A stretch of 64,000 bases of DNA from NCBI GenBank assembly GCA_009692185.1, contig SHZT01000003.1:186001-250000 (forward strand), given 5' to 3'. Positions within the stretch are counted from its first letter, which is position 1, and each line of letters opens with the position of its first letter. Under the pieces are notes generated by a model, which worked only from the letters and a program-made list of their open reading frames with translations, was not told where the DNA came from and made no database searches. The translations under genes and the position numbers were made by a program. Positions 45,130 to 54,746 of this stretch are shown piece by piece. The stretch is from Gemmatimonadota bacterium (lineage in GTDB: Bacteria; Gemmatimonadota; Gemmatimonadetes; Gemmatimonadales; GWC2-71-9).

Positions 45130-45173
45130 TCACGGTCGCTGTCCCTCCCGCCCGCCGCAGGTAGGTTTTCTCC

Positions 45174-46502
45174 ATGCTGTCCGACGTCATCGCCGCCATC
45201 GCCACTCCCCCCGGCCGCTCCGCCCTCGCGGTGATCCGCGTGTCCGGGCGCGGGGCGCACGCAATCGCGGCGACCGTCCTCCGACCGTTCGCCGTCGAAC
45301 CGCTGCGCGAGGCTCGTCTCACCGAGGCCGTGGGTGCCGACGGAGAACCATTGGACCGGCCCCTCTACGTGGTGTACCGCGGACCGGCATCGTATACGGG
45401 CGAGGACGTCGTCGAGATCTCGACCCACGGCGGGTTGCTGGTGCCAGCCGAGGTCCTGGCGGCCCTGGGCGCGGCCGGCGCGCGGCCTGCGGCGCCCGGA
45501 GAGTTCACGCGCCGCGCCCTCCAGAACGGCAAGCTCGACCTGCTGCAGGCCGAAGGCGTGGCGGACATGATCGATGCGACCGCCCCGGCCCAGCGCCGGG
45601 CTGCGCTCAGCCAGATGGATCGCGGGCTGTCGGCGCGCATCGAGCGCTTGCGCGAGCAAGTGCTCGAGGTCGAGGCGCTGGTCAGCTATGACATCGATTT
45701 CCCCGAAGAAGACAGCGGCCCGGTCGCCCCGGAGCGGATCGCGGCGGCCACCACGACGCTCGAACATGCGTTGGAAGGCATTCGCGGGACCGCGCGGGAC
45801 GGCGAGCGACTGCGTGAAGGCGCGCTCGCGGTGATCGCCGGGCGCCCCAACGCGGGAAAGTCGTCGTTGTTCAACGCGCTGCTGGGGTCGGAGCGCGCCA
45901 TCGTGACCGAGATCCCCGGCACCACGCGGGACGCGATCGAGGCGCCGGCCGTGTGCGACGGGTTTCCGTTTCGACTGGTCGACACGGCGGGTCTGCGCGA
46001 ATCGGAAGACCGGATCGAGCGCCTGGGGATCGAGGTGAGCCGGAAGTACCTGTCGGCGGCCGACCTGATCGTCTTCTGCGCGGAATCAGGAAGAGATCTG
46101 AGTGCCGACGAAGAGAAAGCGATCGGAGAGTTTCCCGCTCCCGTCGTGCTCGTGCGCACCAAGGCCGACGTGCGCGGCGGTGGCGAGGGTGTCGCCGTGT
46201 CCGTACACACGGGGCAGGGACTGGCGGCGCTCCGGGCCGAGCTCGCGCGCGCGGCGTTTTCGTCGCTCGCAGTCCGGGGAGATGTTGCGCCGGTGGTGAC
46301 CAGGGCCCGTCACCGTGCCGCACTGGAGCGAGCGCTGGTTGAGGTTCGAGGGTTCACGGCCGCGCGGCGCTCGGGGCTCGAGGCGGCTGTTGCCGCGACG
46401 CACCTGCGTGCCGCGATTACCGCCCTCGAGGCGATCATCGGCGTCGTGGCGCCCGACGACGTGCTCGGGCGCGTGTTCGCGACGTTCTGTGTGGGAAAGT
46501 AG
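45174..46502 (+). CDS. mnmE: tRNA modification GTPase MnmE (TrmE)
   Basis: 442 residues: N-terminal folate-binding domain (TPPGRSALAVIRVSG), helical domain, GTPase domain with G1 GRPNAGKSSLFNAL, G2 region TEIPGTTRD, G3 DTAGL, G4 RTKAD in place of NKxD, and the C-terminal FCVGK with its functional cysteine. It works with MnmG (7.5-9.3 kb) on U34 of tRNA. Confidence 0.96.
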   Translation: MLSDVIAAIATPPGRSALAVIRVSGRGAHAIAATVLRPFAVEPLREARLTEAVGADGEPLDRPLYVVYRGPASYTGEDVVEISTHGGLLVPAEVLAALGAAGARPAAPGEFTRRALQNGKLDLLQAEGVADMIDATAPAQRRAALSQMDRGLSARIERLREQVLEVEALVSYDIDFPEEDSGPVAPERIAAATTTLEHALEGIRGTARDGERLREGALAVIAGRPNAGKSSLFNALLGSERAIVTEIPGTTRDAIEAPAVCDGFPFRLVDTAGLRESEDRIERLGIEVSRKYLSAADLIVFCAESGRDLSADEEKAIGEFPAPVVLVRTKADVRGGGEGVAVSVHTGQGLAALRAELARAAFSSLAVRGDVAPVVTRARHRAALERALVEVRGFTAARRSGLEAAVAATHLRAAITALEAIIGVVAPDDVLGRVFATFCVGK

Positions 46503-46505
46503 GAG

Positions 46506-47480
46506 CTAGGCGGTCTGCATGCCGGCGGCGCGTTCTTCCGCCTCCGGAAACTCGTGCGCGGCCGCCCGGAGAGCGGCGGCAATCCCACTGTGCTGCACCA
46601 GCGTTTCAACCATGCGCCAGCCGACGTAGTACCCGGACCGTTCCGGGATCACTTTCCCGTTCACCAGTCGAGCGTTGGGACTCATGCCGCCCGACAGGAA
46701 CCGCAGGCGGAAGCCGAGCCCCGTCTCATCGAGGTCGTGCTGCACGGCGCGGCGGAGGAATGCGTCCAGCTCCCGCAGGCGGCGATACTGGCGCCGGCTG
46801 TAGCCGAGGTATTCCCAGGGTTCCGCATCCGGCACGATCGCCTGGGCAGCGGCCACGGCCAGTCCTTCGTTGATCAACAACTCGCGCAGCGTCGTGCGAC
46901 TCCCGCTTTCCCAATAATCGTAGTTGCCACTTGCCTCGCGGATCACCCGGGCCAGCTCGCTCCGACTCGCCGGCGAGGTGTAGCGGACCGTGTGCGCGAT
47001 CTCGTGCGCGATCCACAAGCGCATCTGGTCCGGATCGAGGCCCATGCCGAAGGAGTCCGGGTTGGGGCGCCCGGTGAAGTGTTCCGCGCAGATGAACGCG
47101 ATCCCGCTGCCGTTGACGACGAGCTCGCCGGCGTTTGCCGCCCCGACGCCGACCATCAAGTAGAGGTGGGCCGGCCGGTCCATCTCGAACAGGTCCCGGC
47201 ACCGCGCCATGGTGTCTTCGGCGATAGCCGCCACGTTCACGCGGTCCATCATTTGCTGAAGATCCTTGCGCAGCGCCGCGAGCGTGCGGAGGACGACGCC
47301 TTCCGCGTGCGGGCTGTCGAGGTCGATGACGTAATTATGCCAATACGCCGCCAGCACCGAGCGGTGCTCGTCGAGGTATCGGTGATAGGCCTGGAGCGGG
47401 TCGGGCGCGGCGAGGACCGCGAAGAATTCGGGGATGAGGTTGATAATCATGGACGGCACAATCTGGATGCCGCCCTTCAT
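46506..47480 (-). CDS. Putative zinc metalloprotease (HEXXH, DUF2268-like)
   Basis: 324 residues from ATG 47480; ATG 47450 or GTG 47492 are alternative starts. The central HEIAHTVRY has the HEXXH zinc site, and a downstream LINEGLAVAAAQA supplies a likely third ligand Glu. The preceding block LYLMVGVGAANAGELV and GIAFICAEHF resembles the DUF2268 predicted protease family. There is no signal peptide, so it is probably cytoplasmic. Function unknown. Confidence 0.65.
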   Translation of the reverse strand: MKGGIQIVPSMIINLIPEFFAVLAAPDPLQAYHRYLDEHRSVLAAYWHNYVIDLDSPHAEGVVLRTLAALRKDLQQMMDRVNVAAIAEDTMARCRDLFEMDRPAHLYLMVGVGAANAGELVVNGSGIAFICAEHFTGRPNPDSFGMGLDPDQMRLWIAHEIAHTVRYTSPASRSELARVIREASGNYDYWESGSRTTLRELLINEGLAVAAAQAIVPDAEPWEYLGYSRRQYRRLRELDAFLRRAVQHDLDETGLGFRLRFLSGGMSPNARLVNGKVIPERSGYYVGWRMVETLVQHSGIAAALRAAAHEFPEAEERAAGMQTA

Positions 47481-47492
47481 CGGGACAAGCAC

Positions 47493-47612
47493 GCCGTCCG
47501 CGTTCTATGTCCGCGTCGCCGATCAGGCCTTGACACCTGAACAACCGAACGCCCGGTCGGCAGGTCGAAACTGTCGCGTTGGTGCAGCAGCCTCTTGCGG
47601 AAGTCCGGCGGG
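47493..47612. other. 120-base spacer, nothing recognised
   Basis: It lies upstream of the HEXXH protein gene and downstream of the rhomboid gene on the minus strand. No hairpin with a U tract or clear promoter was found. Confidence 0.3.
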
Positions 47613-48440
47613 CTACTCCCGCTTCATCTGCTTCGAGGTGTCGTAGAGGAAGCGGCGTTCGGCCGCGGTGAGACTGTTGAGCCCGCTGGCAGAAATCTTG
47701 TCCAGGACGCGGTCCATCTCGCGCTGGACTGAGTCAGCCTGGGAGCGGGTCGAGCAGTGGTCCACGCGCGCGCGCGCGCCTTCGCTGGCGGGACGGGCCA
47801 GCACGCGGACTTCACTCCGCCGCGGGAGCGCGGGGCGGACCCTGCTGGCAAGCAGTTGTTGGGTCTTCAGGTACGCGAAGCCGAAGAGGAATCCACCGAT
47901 GTGGGCGAAGTGGGCTACGCCGTCCCGCGCGCCGCTTACACCCAGCAGCAGGTCCATGCCGAACAGGAACAGGACTAGCCACTTCACCTTGACGGGCATG
48001 GGGAGGGGAACCAGATACACCGGTGCGTCGGGCCAGTAGAATGCGAAGGCCAGCGCCACGCCGAGCGCCGCAGCCGATGCACCCACCACGGGGCCGACGC
48101 CGGCCACGAAGAGCATCAACAGGAAGGACACCGCCGCTCCACCCAGGCCGCACAGCAGGTAGTAGCGAAGGAACGCCCCACCGCCCATCCGCTCCTCCAC
48201 GGAGGGGCCGAAGAAGAAGATCATGAGCAGGTTGAAGGCCAGGTGTAGAAAACCGCCGTGGACGAACATGTACGTGATGAACGTCCACGGCTGGACATCC
48301 GCGGTGGCGGGCCGGAACGCGAAGAGTTCGAAGAACCACGGGCCGGTGAATACCGTGATGGTGAGCAGATACACCACGGCATTCGCGATCAGGATTCGCC
48401 GGACCCACGGCGTCAGGGAGAACGGGGATCGGAACGGCAT
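47613..48440 (-). CDS. Rhomboid-family intramembrane serine protease
   Basis: 275 residues. Six membrane helices in the first ~195 residues. The catalytic Ser lies in VGASAAALG and the His in HFAHIGGFLFG; the WTFITYMFVHGGFLHLAFN block is the usual rhomboid second-helix region. The C-terminal ~80 residues are a cytoplasmic tail with DRVLDKISASGLNSLTAAER, the short domain often found at the end of bacterial rhomboids. Confidence 0.93.
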   Translation of the reverse strand: MPFRSPFSLTPWVRRILIANAVVYLLTITVFTGPWFFELFAFRPATADVQPWTFITYMFVHGGFLHLAFNLLMIFFFGPSVEERMGGGAFLRYYLLCGLGGAAVSFLLMLFVAGVGPVVGASAAALGVALAFAFYWPDAPVYLVPLPMPVKVKWLVLFLFGMDLLLGVSGARDGVAHFAHIGGFLFGFAYLKTQQLLASRVRPALPRRSEVRVLARPASEGARARVDHCSTRSQADSVQREMDRVLDKISASGLNSLTAAERRFLYDTSKQMKRE

Positions 48441-48459
48441 GTATCTCTAGTCTACCCTC

Positions 48460-49488
48460 TCAGGCCCCGACTTTGTTCCCAAAGGCCGCGCGCCGCAAAG
48501 CCAGGTCGCAGATCGACTGGCACAGCGTGCCGAAGTCTATGCCCACCGCAGCCGCCGACTGGGGGAGAAGGCTGGTGCGCGTCAGGCCGGGGAGCGTGTT
48601 GGCTTCGAGACAGTGGGGCTCGCCAGCCCCGTCCAGCCGAAAATCCACCCGGGAGAAGTCACGCAGGCGGAGCGCGAGGTGCGTGCGGAGCGCCAGTGCC
48701 TGCAGGCGTGACGCGAGGGCCGGGTCGATCTTCGCGGGAAACACTTCCTTGCACATGCCCGGCGTGTACTTGCACTCGTAGTCGAAGATTTCGTGACTGG
48801 GAATGATCTCGCCGACCGCGAGGGCGACGTCGCCCAGCACCCCCACGGTGAATTCCCGGCCCGGCAGGAACCGCTCAAGGATGACCTGGGTGTCATACTG
48901 CTGGGCGAGCTTGATCGCCGCGGGCAAATCACCACGGGACTTGACCAGCGTGAGGCCAACGGTGGAGCCCTCGCGACTCGGCTTGACGATGAGGGGCAAC
49001 CCGAGCGCTTCGACCTGCCGCGTCTCCGCCGGCCACGTGAACCAGTCGGCCGTGAGGATTCCGGCTCCCTTGAGCAGCCGTTTCGTGAGATCCTTGTCGA
49101 GCGCCAGCGCGCTTCCCAGCATGTCGCTGCCGGCGTAGGGGATGCCCGCCAGCGTCAGCAACGCCTGGATCTCGCCGCCTTCGCCCTGCTGCCCGTGAAG
49201 CACCAGGAATACCATGTCGGCCTCACGCAGCTCGGCGACCTGCGCCAGGGCCGGGCCCAGCTCCATCGCCCGCAACGCTTTCAACTCGGACATCGTGGGG
49301 GGGGCCCGGCCGACCGCGGGCGCGAGGTAGCGCGTTTCATTTGCCGGTGACAGCGCGCCGTTCGCCGTGTCTATCACCGAAACCTGGTGCCCGCGCTCTC
49401 GCAGGGCCGCGACGACCTGCGCGGCCCCGGCGAAAGCCACGTCCCGTTCCGGCGTGGAACCGCCGGTCAGCACCGCGATGCGGGTCAC
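48460..49488 (-). CDS. ddl: D-alanine--D-alanine ligase
   Basis: 342 residues from GTG 49488, which overlaps the upstream gene's stop as GTGA. The N-terminus IAVLTGGSTPERDVAFAG is the Ddl start. The ATP-grasp domain includes LPLIVKPSREGSTVGLTLV and the C-terminal LDGAGEPHCLEANTLPGLT. It makes the D-Ala-D-Ala dipeptide of peptidoglycan. Last gene of a run that starts at 55.8 kb or further upstream. Confidence 0.95.
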   Translation of the reverse strand: MTRIAVLTGGSTPERDVAFAGAAQVVAALRERGHQVSVIDTANGALSPANETRYLAPAVGRAPPTMSELKALRAMELGPALAQVAELREADMVFLVLHGQQGEGGEIQALLTLAGIPYAGSDMLGSALALDKDLTKRLLKGAGILTADWFTWPAETRQVEALGLPLIVKPSREGSTVGLTLVKSRGDLPAAIKLAQQYDTQVILERFLPGREFTVGVLGDVALAVGEIIPSHEIFDYECKYTPGMCKEVFPAKIDPALASRLQALALRTHLALRLRDFSRVDFRLDGAGEPHCLEANTLPGLTRTSLLPQSAAAVGIDFGTLCQSICDLALRRAAFGNKVGA

Positions 49489-50873
49489 CGGATTCCCGCC
49501 AACTGATGGAGGACGTCGTACCGGGTCACGATGCCGGCGACGGCGCCGTTCTTCCGCACCAGCACCGCGGGCGCCTCGTGCGACAGGAGTGATGTCAGCC
49601 GCTCCACCGGCCAATCTCCGTCTACCACAGGGAACGGTGCGTCCATCAGTTCGCGGACTGGCTGATCGAGCACCTTTGGGTCCTCCAGCGCGCGGGCCAT
49701 CAAGGATGGCTCGCTCAGGGCCCCCACGCCGGTTCCGCTCTCCAGCACGGGAAGCTGGGACACGTTGTACGTGCTCATGAGGTTGAGCGCCTGCCGGACC
49801 GTGGCTTGCGGGGCCACGTGCACCAGTGGTGGCGCGCCACGGTCCTTTCCCGACACCAGGCGGGAGGCGGTGACCCGATCTGCTTCCAGAATCTGGTTCT
49901 CCTTGAGCCATTCGTCGTTGAAGACCTTCGACAGGTAGCGCTCACCCGTGTCGGAGAGCACCGTCACCACCATGGCTGACGGGTCGTTCACCTGGCGGGC
50001 CACCGCCAGCGCCGACACGATGTTGACCCCGGTGGATCCGCCGACAAAAAGCCCTTCTTCCTTCGCGAGCCGGCGCGCCATGAGCATCGCGTCCTGGTCG
50101 GATACCTCGATCCATTCGTCAATCACGTCGAAATGCAGCGATGTCGGAATCTTGTCGCCACCGATGCCCTCGACCTTGTATGGGTGCCCCTCTCCCTTGG
50201 TGTGGGTCCTCGCGTACTCCCCGTAGATGGACCCCACCGGATCGCCGGCCACGACGCGGATCCTGGGGTTCTTCTCCTTGAGGTACTTCCCGGCTCCGCT
50301 CACCGTCCCGCCCGTGCCCGGCGCGCAGACGAAATGCGTGACCTTCCCCGCCGTCTGCTGCCAGATTTCCGGCCCGGTCGTGTGGTAATGCACATCCGGG
50401 TTCACCGGGTTGTAGTGCTGGTCCGCGAAAATCGCGTTCTCGTGCTGGGCGGCGATCGAGCGCCCTTTCATGATGTAATTGTCGGGGTGGTCCGGCGGCA
50501 CCGCCGTCGGCGTGATGATGACCTCGGCTCCCAGTGCGCGCAGCAGGCGCGCTTTCTCCTGGGACATCTTGTCCGGCATGGTGAAAATGCAGCGGTAGCC
50601 TTTGACTGCCGCCGCGAGTGCCAGCCCGACACCGGTATTACCTGATGTCGCCTCGACGATCAACCCGCCGGGCTTGAGCCGGCCCTCCCGCTCCGCCGCT
50701 TCGATCATCGCCAGGCCAATGCGATCCTTGACCGACCCACCGGGATTGAAGAACTCGGCCTTGGCGTAGATCGGGGTGCGAAGGCCGGCAGTGACCCGGT
50801 TGAGCCGGATGAGCGGCGTCCATCCGATGGTTTCGAGGACGTTGTTATAGAGGGCCGTGTGCTGCGGCTTCAT
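49485..50873 (-). CDS. Cystathionine beta-synthase (with two CBS domains)
   Basis: 462 residues. The PLP domain shows NPGGSVKDRIGL (Schiff-base Lys), SGNTGVGLALAAAVKG and the glycine loop GTGGTVSGAGKYL. The last ~130 residues contain a CBS-domain pair that could bind adenosyl ligands. Length and layout match bacterial/eukaryotic-type cystathionine beta-synthase rather than a plain cysteine synthase. The ATG overlaps the TonB_C gene stop by 4 bases. Confidence 0.9.
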   Translation of the reverse strand: MKPQHTALYNNVLETIGWTPLIRLNRVTAGLRTPIYAKAEFFNPGGSVKDRIGLAMIEAAEREGRLKPGGLIVEATSGNTGVGLALAAAVKGYRCIFTMPDKMSQEKARLLRALGAEVIITPTAVPPDHPDNYIMKGRSIAAQHENAIFADQHYNPVNPDVHYHTTGPEIWQQTAGKVTHFVCAPGTGGTVSGAGKYLKEKNPRIRVVAGDPVGSIYGEYARTHTKGEGHPYKVEGIGGDKIPTSLHFDVIDEWIEVSDQDAMLMARRLAKEEGLFVGGSTGVNIVSALAVARQVNDPSAMVVTVLSDTGERYLSKVFNDEWLKENQILEADRVTASRLVSGKDRGAPPLVHVAPQATVRQALNLMSTYNVSQLPVLESGTGVGALSEPSLMARALEDPKVLDQPVRELMDAPFPVVDGDWPVERLTSLLSHEAPAVLVRKNGAVAGIVTRYDVLHQLAGIR

Positions 50874-51286
50874 GGTTGCGGCTGGGACAGCGCACGCTCG
50901 GGCCGGCGAAAATGCACGGGTTGCAGGAAGGCGGTGCTCACCGCGCGGCCGTTGCGCCTGGCCGGCGCGAAGCGCATGGCGGGGACACCGGCCTTCGCCG
51001 CCGAGTCGAGCGCGGGCACACCGCTCCCCTCCGCCACGCGGGTGGACTCCGGACGCAGGCGACCCAGGGAATCGACGAACAGGCGGAGGATCACGGTGCC
51101 TTCCAGGTTCTGCTGGAATGCATCGGCCGGGTAGCGCACCGGCGGCTCGGCGTTCGTCGCCACGGGCGCCTCGAACGGCGGTTGCGCGGTCGTCGCAGGA
51201 CCGCTGGACGAGGCGGCGGGCGGCTGTGGCCCGCCGCACGCCGCCCAGGCGATCGCCATGAGGGTCACCGGCGCCGCACGATTCAT
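50870..51286 (-). CDS. TonB C-terminal-domain lipoprotein
   Basis: 138 residues from ATG 51286, overlapping the mutS stop by 4 bases. The N-terminus has a lipobox (IAWAAC), followed by a Pro/Ala-rich linker. The C-terminal ~80 residues match the TonB_C fold: YPADAFQQNLEGTVILRLFV and LDSAAKAGVPAMRFAPARRNG. There is no N-terminal membrane helix or ExbBD partner, so classic TonB energy coupling is unlikely. Confidence 0.82.
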   Translation of the reverse strand: MNRAAPVTLMAIAWAACGGPQPPAASSSGPATTAQPPFEAPVATNAEPPVRYPADAFQQNLEGTVILRLFVDSLGRLRPESTRVAEGSGVPALDSAAKAGVPAMRFAPARRNGRAVSTAFLQPVHFRRPERALSQPQP

Positions 51287-53874
51287 GGAGCCTCCGCTTT
51301 TCGCTTGAGGTCGGCGAGGCGATTGAGCGCCTCGAGCGGCGTGAGCGAGTCGGCGTCCAGCGCCAGCAACTCCTGGATGACCGAATGCCCACTCTCGAAC
51401 AACGCCAACTGACCTGCGTCCTTGCCGCCGACCGGCTCTGCGGCGGCGACATGACGCTCCGATTCGAGATGGGCCAGGATCTCCCACGCCCGCCGCACGA
51501 CCTCGGACGGCAGGCCAGCCAGTTGCCCGACGTGAATCCCGTAGGACTTGTCCGTGCCGCCCGCTTCGAGCCGATGCAGGAATACGACGGTGTCGCCCGT
51601 CTCACGCACGGCCACGTTGAAGTTCCGCGCTCCGCGCAGTGTCTCGGTGAGCTGGGTGAGCTCGTGGTAGTGGGTCGCGAAGATCGTCTTGCAGCCGATC
51701 CGGTCATGCAGGTGCTCCGTCACGGCCCACGCGATCGCTACGCCATCGTACGTGGATGTCCCACGGCCGATCTCGTCCAGCAGGACGAGACTCCGGTCGC
51801 TGGCACCGTGCAGGATGGCGCTGGTCTCGGCCATTTCCACCATGAACGTGGACTGGCCCCGTCCCAGGTTGTCGCTCGCCCCCACCCGTGTGAACACACG
51901 ATCCACCACGCCGATCACCGCAGCGTCTGCCGGGACGAACGACCCGATCTGCGCGAGAATCACCGAGAGACCGACCTGGCGGAGAATGGTGGATTTCCCG
52001 GCCATGTTCGGGCCGGTCAGGAGGATCACCCGCCCCGATTCGTCCATGTGGACGTCGTTGGGGATGAACTTTCCCTGCGGCAGCATACGCTCGACCACGG
52101 GATGCCGGCACTGGGTCAGCCGGAGCGCGAACTCGTCGGTCATCGTCGGACGGACATAGTTCTGCCGCGTCGCCGCGTCGGCGAGCGCGGCGTACACGTC
52201 GAGCCCGGCCGCCGCGCGCGCGGTCGCCTGGAGGCGCGAGAGGCGTTCACTCACGGCGGCGCACAAGGCGTCGCACAACTCCCGCTCCCTCGTGACGATG
52301 CGTTCCTCGGCCCCCAGGACGCGGGCTTCGTAGTCCTTGAGCTCCGGCGTCACGTAGCGCTCGGCGTTGGCAAGCGTCTGGCGGCGTTCGTAGTCCGCCG
52401 GCGCCGCGCCTTTCTGGAATTTGGTGATTTCGATGTAGTAGCCGAAGACGCGGTTGTATCCGACCTTGAGCGAGCTGATTCCGGTCCGCTCGCGTTCCCG
52501 CCCCTGCATCTCGGTGATGAACCGCTTGCCGCCGTCCCTGAGTTCCCGCGCCTCGTCGAGGTCAGCGTCGGCGCCCGGCCGCACGGCGTCGGTGTCGCCG
52601 ATTGCCGCGGGCGGTTCGTCCACCAGGACGCGGGCGAGGTCCCCGGCGAGATCCGTCAGGAGGTCGAGTTCGTGGGCGATGCGCTCGAGTTCCGCGCTGC
52701 CGTCCCGCCGGGCGAGCCCGTCGAGGGCGCTCTTCACGTCCGGGAGCCGTTCCAGCGAGCGTCGGAGTCCGCCCAGGTCGCGGGGGGTGGCACGGTGCGT
52801 GGCGGCGCGCGACGAAAGCCGCTCGATGTCCCGCATGCCGGAAAGCGCGTCCCGCAGGCGCTCCCGGCCTCGCGCGTCCGACACCAGCACCGCCACCGCA
52901 TCGTGGCGCGCCCGGATCGCGGGCGACGACCGGAGCGGCGCCAGCAACCAGCCGCGCAGGAGCCGGGCTCCCATCGGTGTCACCGTGCGGTCCAGTGTTT
53001 CGAGGACCGTGCCGCCCTCCTGCCCGGGGCGCAGCGGCTCGACCAACTCGAGGTTGCGGCGAGTCATTTCGTCGAGCGGCACGGTGCCACCCGCGCGGCG
53101 AAGCGTCGGGCGGGCCACGTGCGGAAGGCCACCCGGCTGCAGTTCCCCGGCGTAGCGGAGCAGGGCCCCGGCCGCCGCCAGCGCCGGCCGGTCGCCGGGC
53201 CCCACCCCCAGGCCATCGAGGCTGGCGAGCCCAAAGCGGCGTCTCAAGTCGTCGGACGCTACGTCGGCGTCGAACTCCCATCGCTCGCGCCGCGTCAGCA
53301 TCACATCGCCCGCGCCCGGAACTCGAACATCGTCCCCCGCGGGTACCACCAACTCCCGCGCATCATAGCGGCGGAGGGCCGGCTCAAGTTCATCCGGCCG
53401 CACCGTCTCGAGGGCGAGTTCCCCGGTTGAGATGTCGAGCGCGGCGAGACCCACCGGGTCACCGGCCAGGACTGCGACAAGGAAATTGTTCCGGGGTGCG
53501 TCGAGGAGGCCCTCGGAGAGCGTCGCGCCGGGCGTGATCGTTTCGACCACCTGGCGCTTGACGACGCCCTTCGCAAACCGCGGGTCCTCCATTTGTTCGC
53601 AGATCGCCACGCGGTGCCCCCGGGCAACCAGCCGGCGCACGTACTCCGCGGCCGCGCGCACGGGAACGCCGGCAAGCGGCACGTGAGCGGCACTGCCATT
53701 GTTGCGCGTCGTCAGGGTGAGGCCCAGCTCGCGCGACGCCAGCTCGGCGTCGTCATAGAACATTTCGTAGAACTCGCCCATGCGGAAAAAGACAATCGCT
53801 TCGGCGTGGCGTGACTTGATGTCGCGGTATTGCTGCATGAGGGGCGTGCCGACGTCGGCCTCGCCGCGCGTCAT
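51283..53874 (-). CDS. mutS: DNA mismatch repair protein MutS
   Basis: 863 residues. The mismatch-sensing motif FFRMGEFYEMFYDDAE (Phe-x-Glu as GEFYEMF) is near the start. The ATPase domain has Walker A GPNMAGKSTILRQ and LVLLDEIGRGTSTYDG, followed by the helix-turn-helix and the C-terminal beta-clamp/tetramer region. Full length. Overlaps the SPOR gene upstream and the TonB_C gene downstream by 4 bases each. Confidence 0.97.
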   Translation of the reverse strand: MTRGEADVGTPLMQQYRDIKSRHAEAIVFFRMGEFYEMFYDDAELASRELGLTLTTRNNGSAAHVPLAGVPVRAAAEYVRRLVARGHRVAICEQMEDPRFAKGVVKRQVVETITPGATLSEGLLDAPRNNFLVAVLAGDPVGLAALDISTGELALETVRPDELEPALRRYDARELVVPAGDDVRVPGAGDVMLTRRERWEFDADVASDDLRRRFGLASLDGLGVGPGDRPALAAAGALLRYAGELQPGGLPHVARPTLRRAGGTVPLDEMTRRNLELVEPLRPGQEGGTVLETLDRTVTPMGARLLRGWLLAPLRSSPAIRARHDAVAVLVSDARGRERLRDALSGMRDIERLSSRAATHRATPRDLGGLRRSLERLPDVKSALDGLARRDGSAELERIAHELDLLTDLAGDLARVLVDEPPAAIGDTDAVRPGADADLDEARELRDGGKRFITEMQGRERERTGISSLKVGYNRVFGYYIEITKFQKGAAPADYERRQTLANAERYVTPELKDYEARVLGAEERIVTRERELCDALCAAVSERLSRLQATARAAAGLDVYAALADAATRQNYVRPTMTDEFALRLTQCRHPVVERMLPQGKFIPNDVHMDESGRVILLTGPNMAGKSTILRQVGLSVILAQIGSFVPADAAVIGVVDRVFTRVGASDNLGRGQSTFMVEMAETSAILHGASDRSLVLLDEIGRGTSTYDGVAIAWAVTEHLHDRIGCKTIFATHYHELTQLTETLRGARNFNVAVRETGDTVVFLHRLEAGGTDKSYGIHVGQLAGLPSEVVRRAWEILAHLESERHVAAAEPVGGKDAGQLALFESGHSVIQELLALDADSLTPLEALNRLADLKRKAEAP

Positions 53875-54746
53875 TGCTCCTCCACCACGAACGGCGTGCC
53901 GCCCATCTTGCGCTTGATCTCGGCGGCCAGCTTGGTGGCTTCGGCCTTGGTCTTGAAGCGGCCGACCTTGACCCGCAGGAAGCCGTCCGCATCGCGACTG
54001 ACCCGCGGCTGGTAGCCCGCGCGCTTGAGGGACTGCATGGCCTGGTCGGCCGACGCGGGACTGCGTACCGCGCTCACCTGGACGGCGTACGCCACGACGA
54101 CGGCCGCGGCTGGCGGTGCGCCCGGGTTCGGTGCCGCGCCGGCAACTGAGTCGGGCGGCGGGGCGGGGGGAACGGTGTCGGGTTTCTGTACGAGAGATAC
54201 GCCCTGGCAGCGCTGGACGTAGAACCGAGCCCGGTTGGCCAGTTCGACGTCTTCGGCGGCTGAGTCGGCGGCCTGTGTCAGGAATCGGCAGGCGCTGGCG
54301 AGATCACCCAGGTCGAGCTGTGCCCGCCCGGTCCAGAACGCGGCCTGCGGGCGGACCATGCTAAAGGGGTAGTCATCAAGAACCCGGCGAGCGGACTGGC
54401 TTGCCGTATTGAGGTCCCCCGAAGCGAATGTGATCTGTGCCATGCGGAGAAGCGCGCGGTCCGCCCAAGCGGACTCCGAGTACTCGACGCTGGCGCGCCG
54501 GAAATACCGGAGCGCCGTGTCCGGGTCGGCGGCTACGACGCCTGCGGCGTAGAGCGTTTCCGGGAATCCTGAATCGGTCGGGGAGGTTGCCGCGAGCCGC
54601 CGGCGCACGATGGCGCGCGCGGAGTCACCCTGGCCCTCGGTCGCAAGGCGCACGGCCTCTCGAAGCGTCGAGTCCTGTTGGGCGACTCCGGCTGCCGGGA
54701 GGACCGCCAGCCACAACGCCGACAGGATAACGCGGGGGATCTTCAT
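53871..54746 (-). CDS. SPOR-domain protein with tetratricopeptide-like repeats
   Basis: 291 residues from ATG 54746. A signal peptide (ILSALWLAVLPAAGVAQ) is followed by TPR-like helices (about 30-175), a Pro-rich linker, and a C-terminal SPOR domain (AYAVQVSAVRSPASADQ to FVVEEQ) that should bind denuded septal glycan. Likely periplasmic and division associated. It overlaps the holA stop by 4 bases. Confidence 0.88.
   Translation of the reverse strand: MKIPRVILSALWLAVLPAAGVAQQDSTLREAVRLATEGQGDSARAIVRRRLAATSPTDSGFPETLYAAGVVAADPDTALRYFRRASVEYSESAWADRALLRMAQITFASGDLNTASQSARRVLDDYPFSMVRPQAAFWTGRAQLDLGDLASACRFLTQAADSAAEDVELANRARFYVQRCQGVSLVQKPDTVPPAPPPDSVAGAAPNPGAPPAAAVVVAYAVQVSAVRSPASADQAMQSLKRAGYQPRVSRDADGFLRVKVGRFKTKAEATKLAAEIKRKMGGTPFVVEEQ

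Noticed and set aside
47765-47777. Alternating CG run (possible Z-DNA)
   Set aside because: It lies inside the rhomboid coding tail and its codons (Ala/Arg) explain it in a high-GC genome.
48460-49911. Long N-terminal extension of Ddl
   Set aside because: The extra 141 residues are Arg/Gly-rich, fall inside the cystathionine beta-synthase gene and precede the real Ddl start at GTG 49488.
51385-53430. Very long open frame (681 codons) antisense to mutS
   Set aside because: It is fully inside mutS, has low-complexity Arg/His-rich sequence and no domain. It is a GC-skewed shadow frame, as is the antisense frame at 16131-17387 over sufB.
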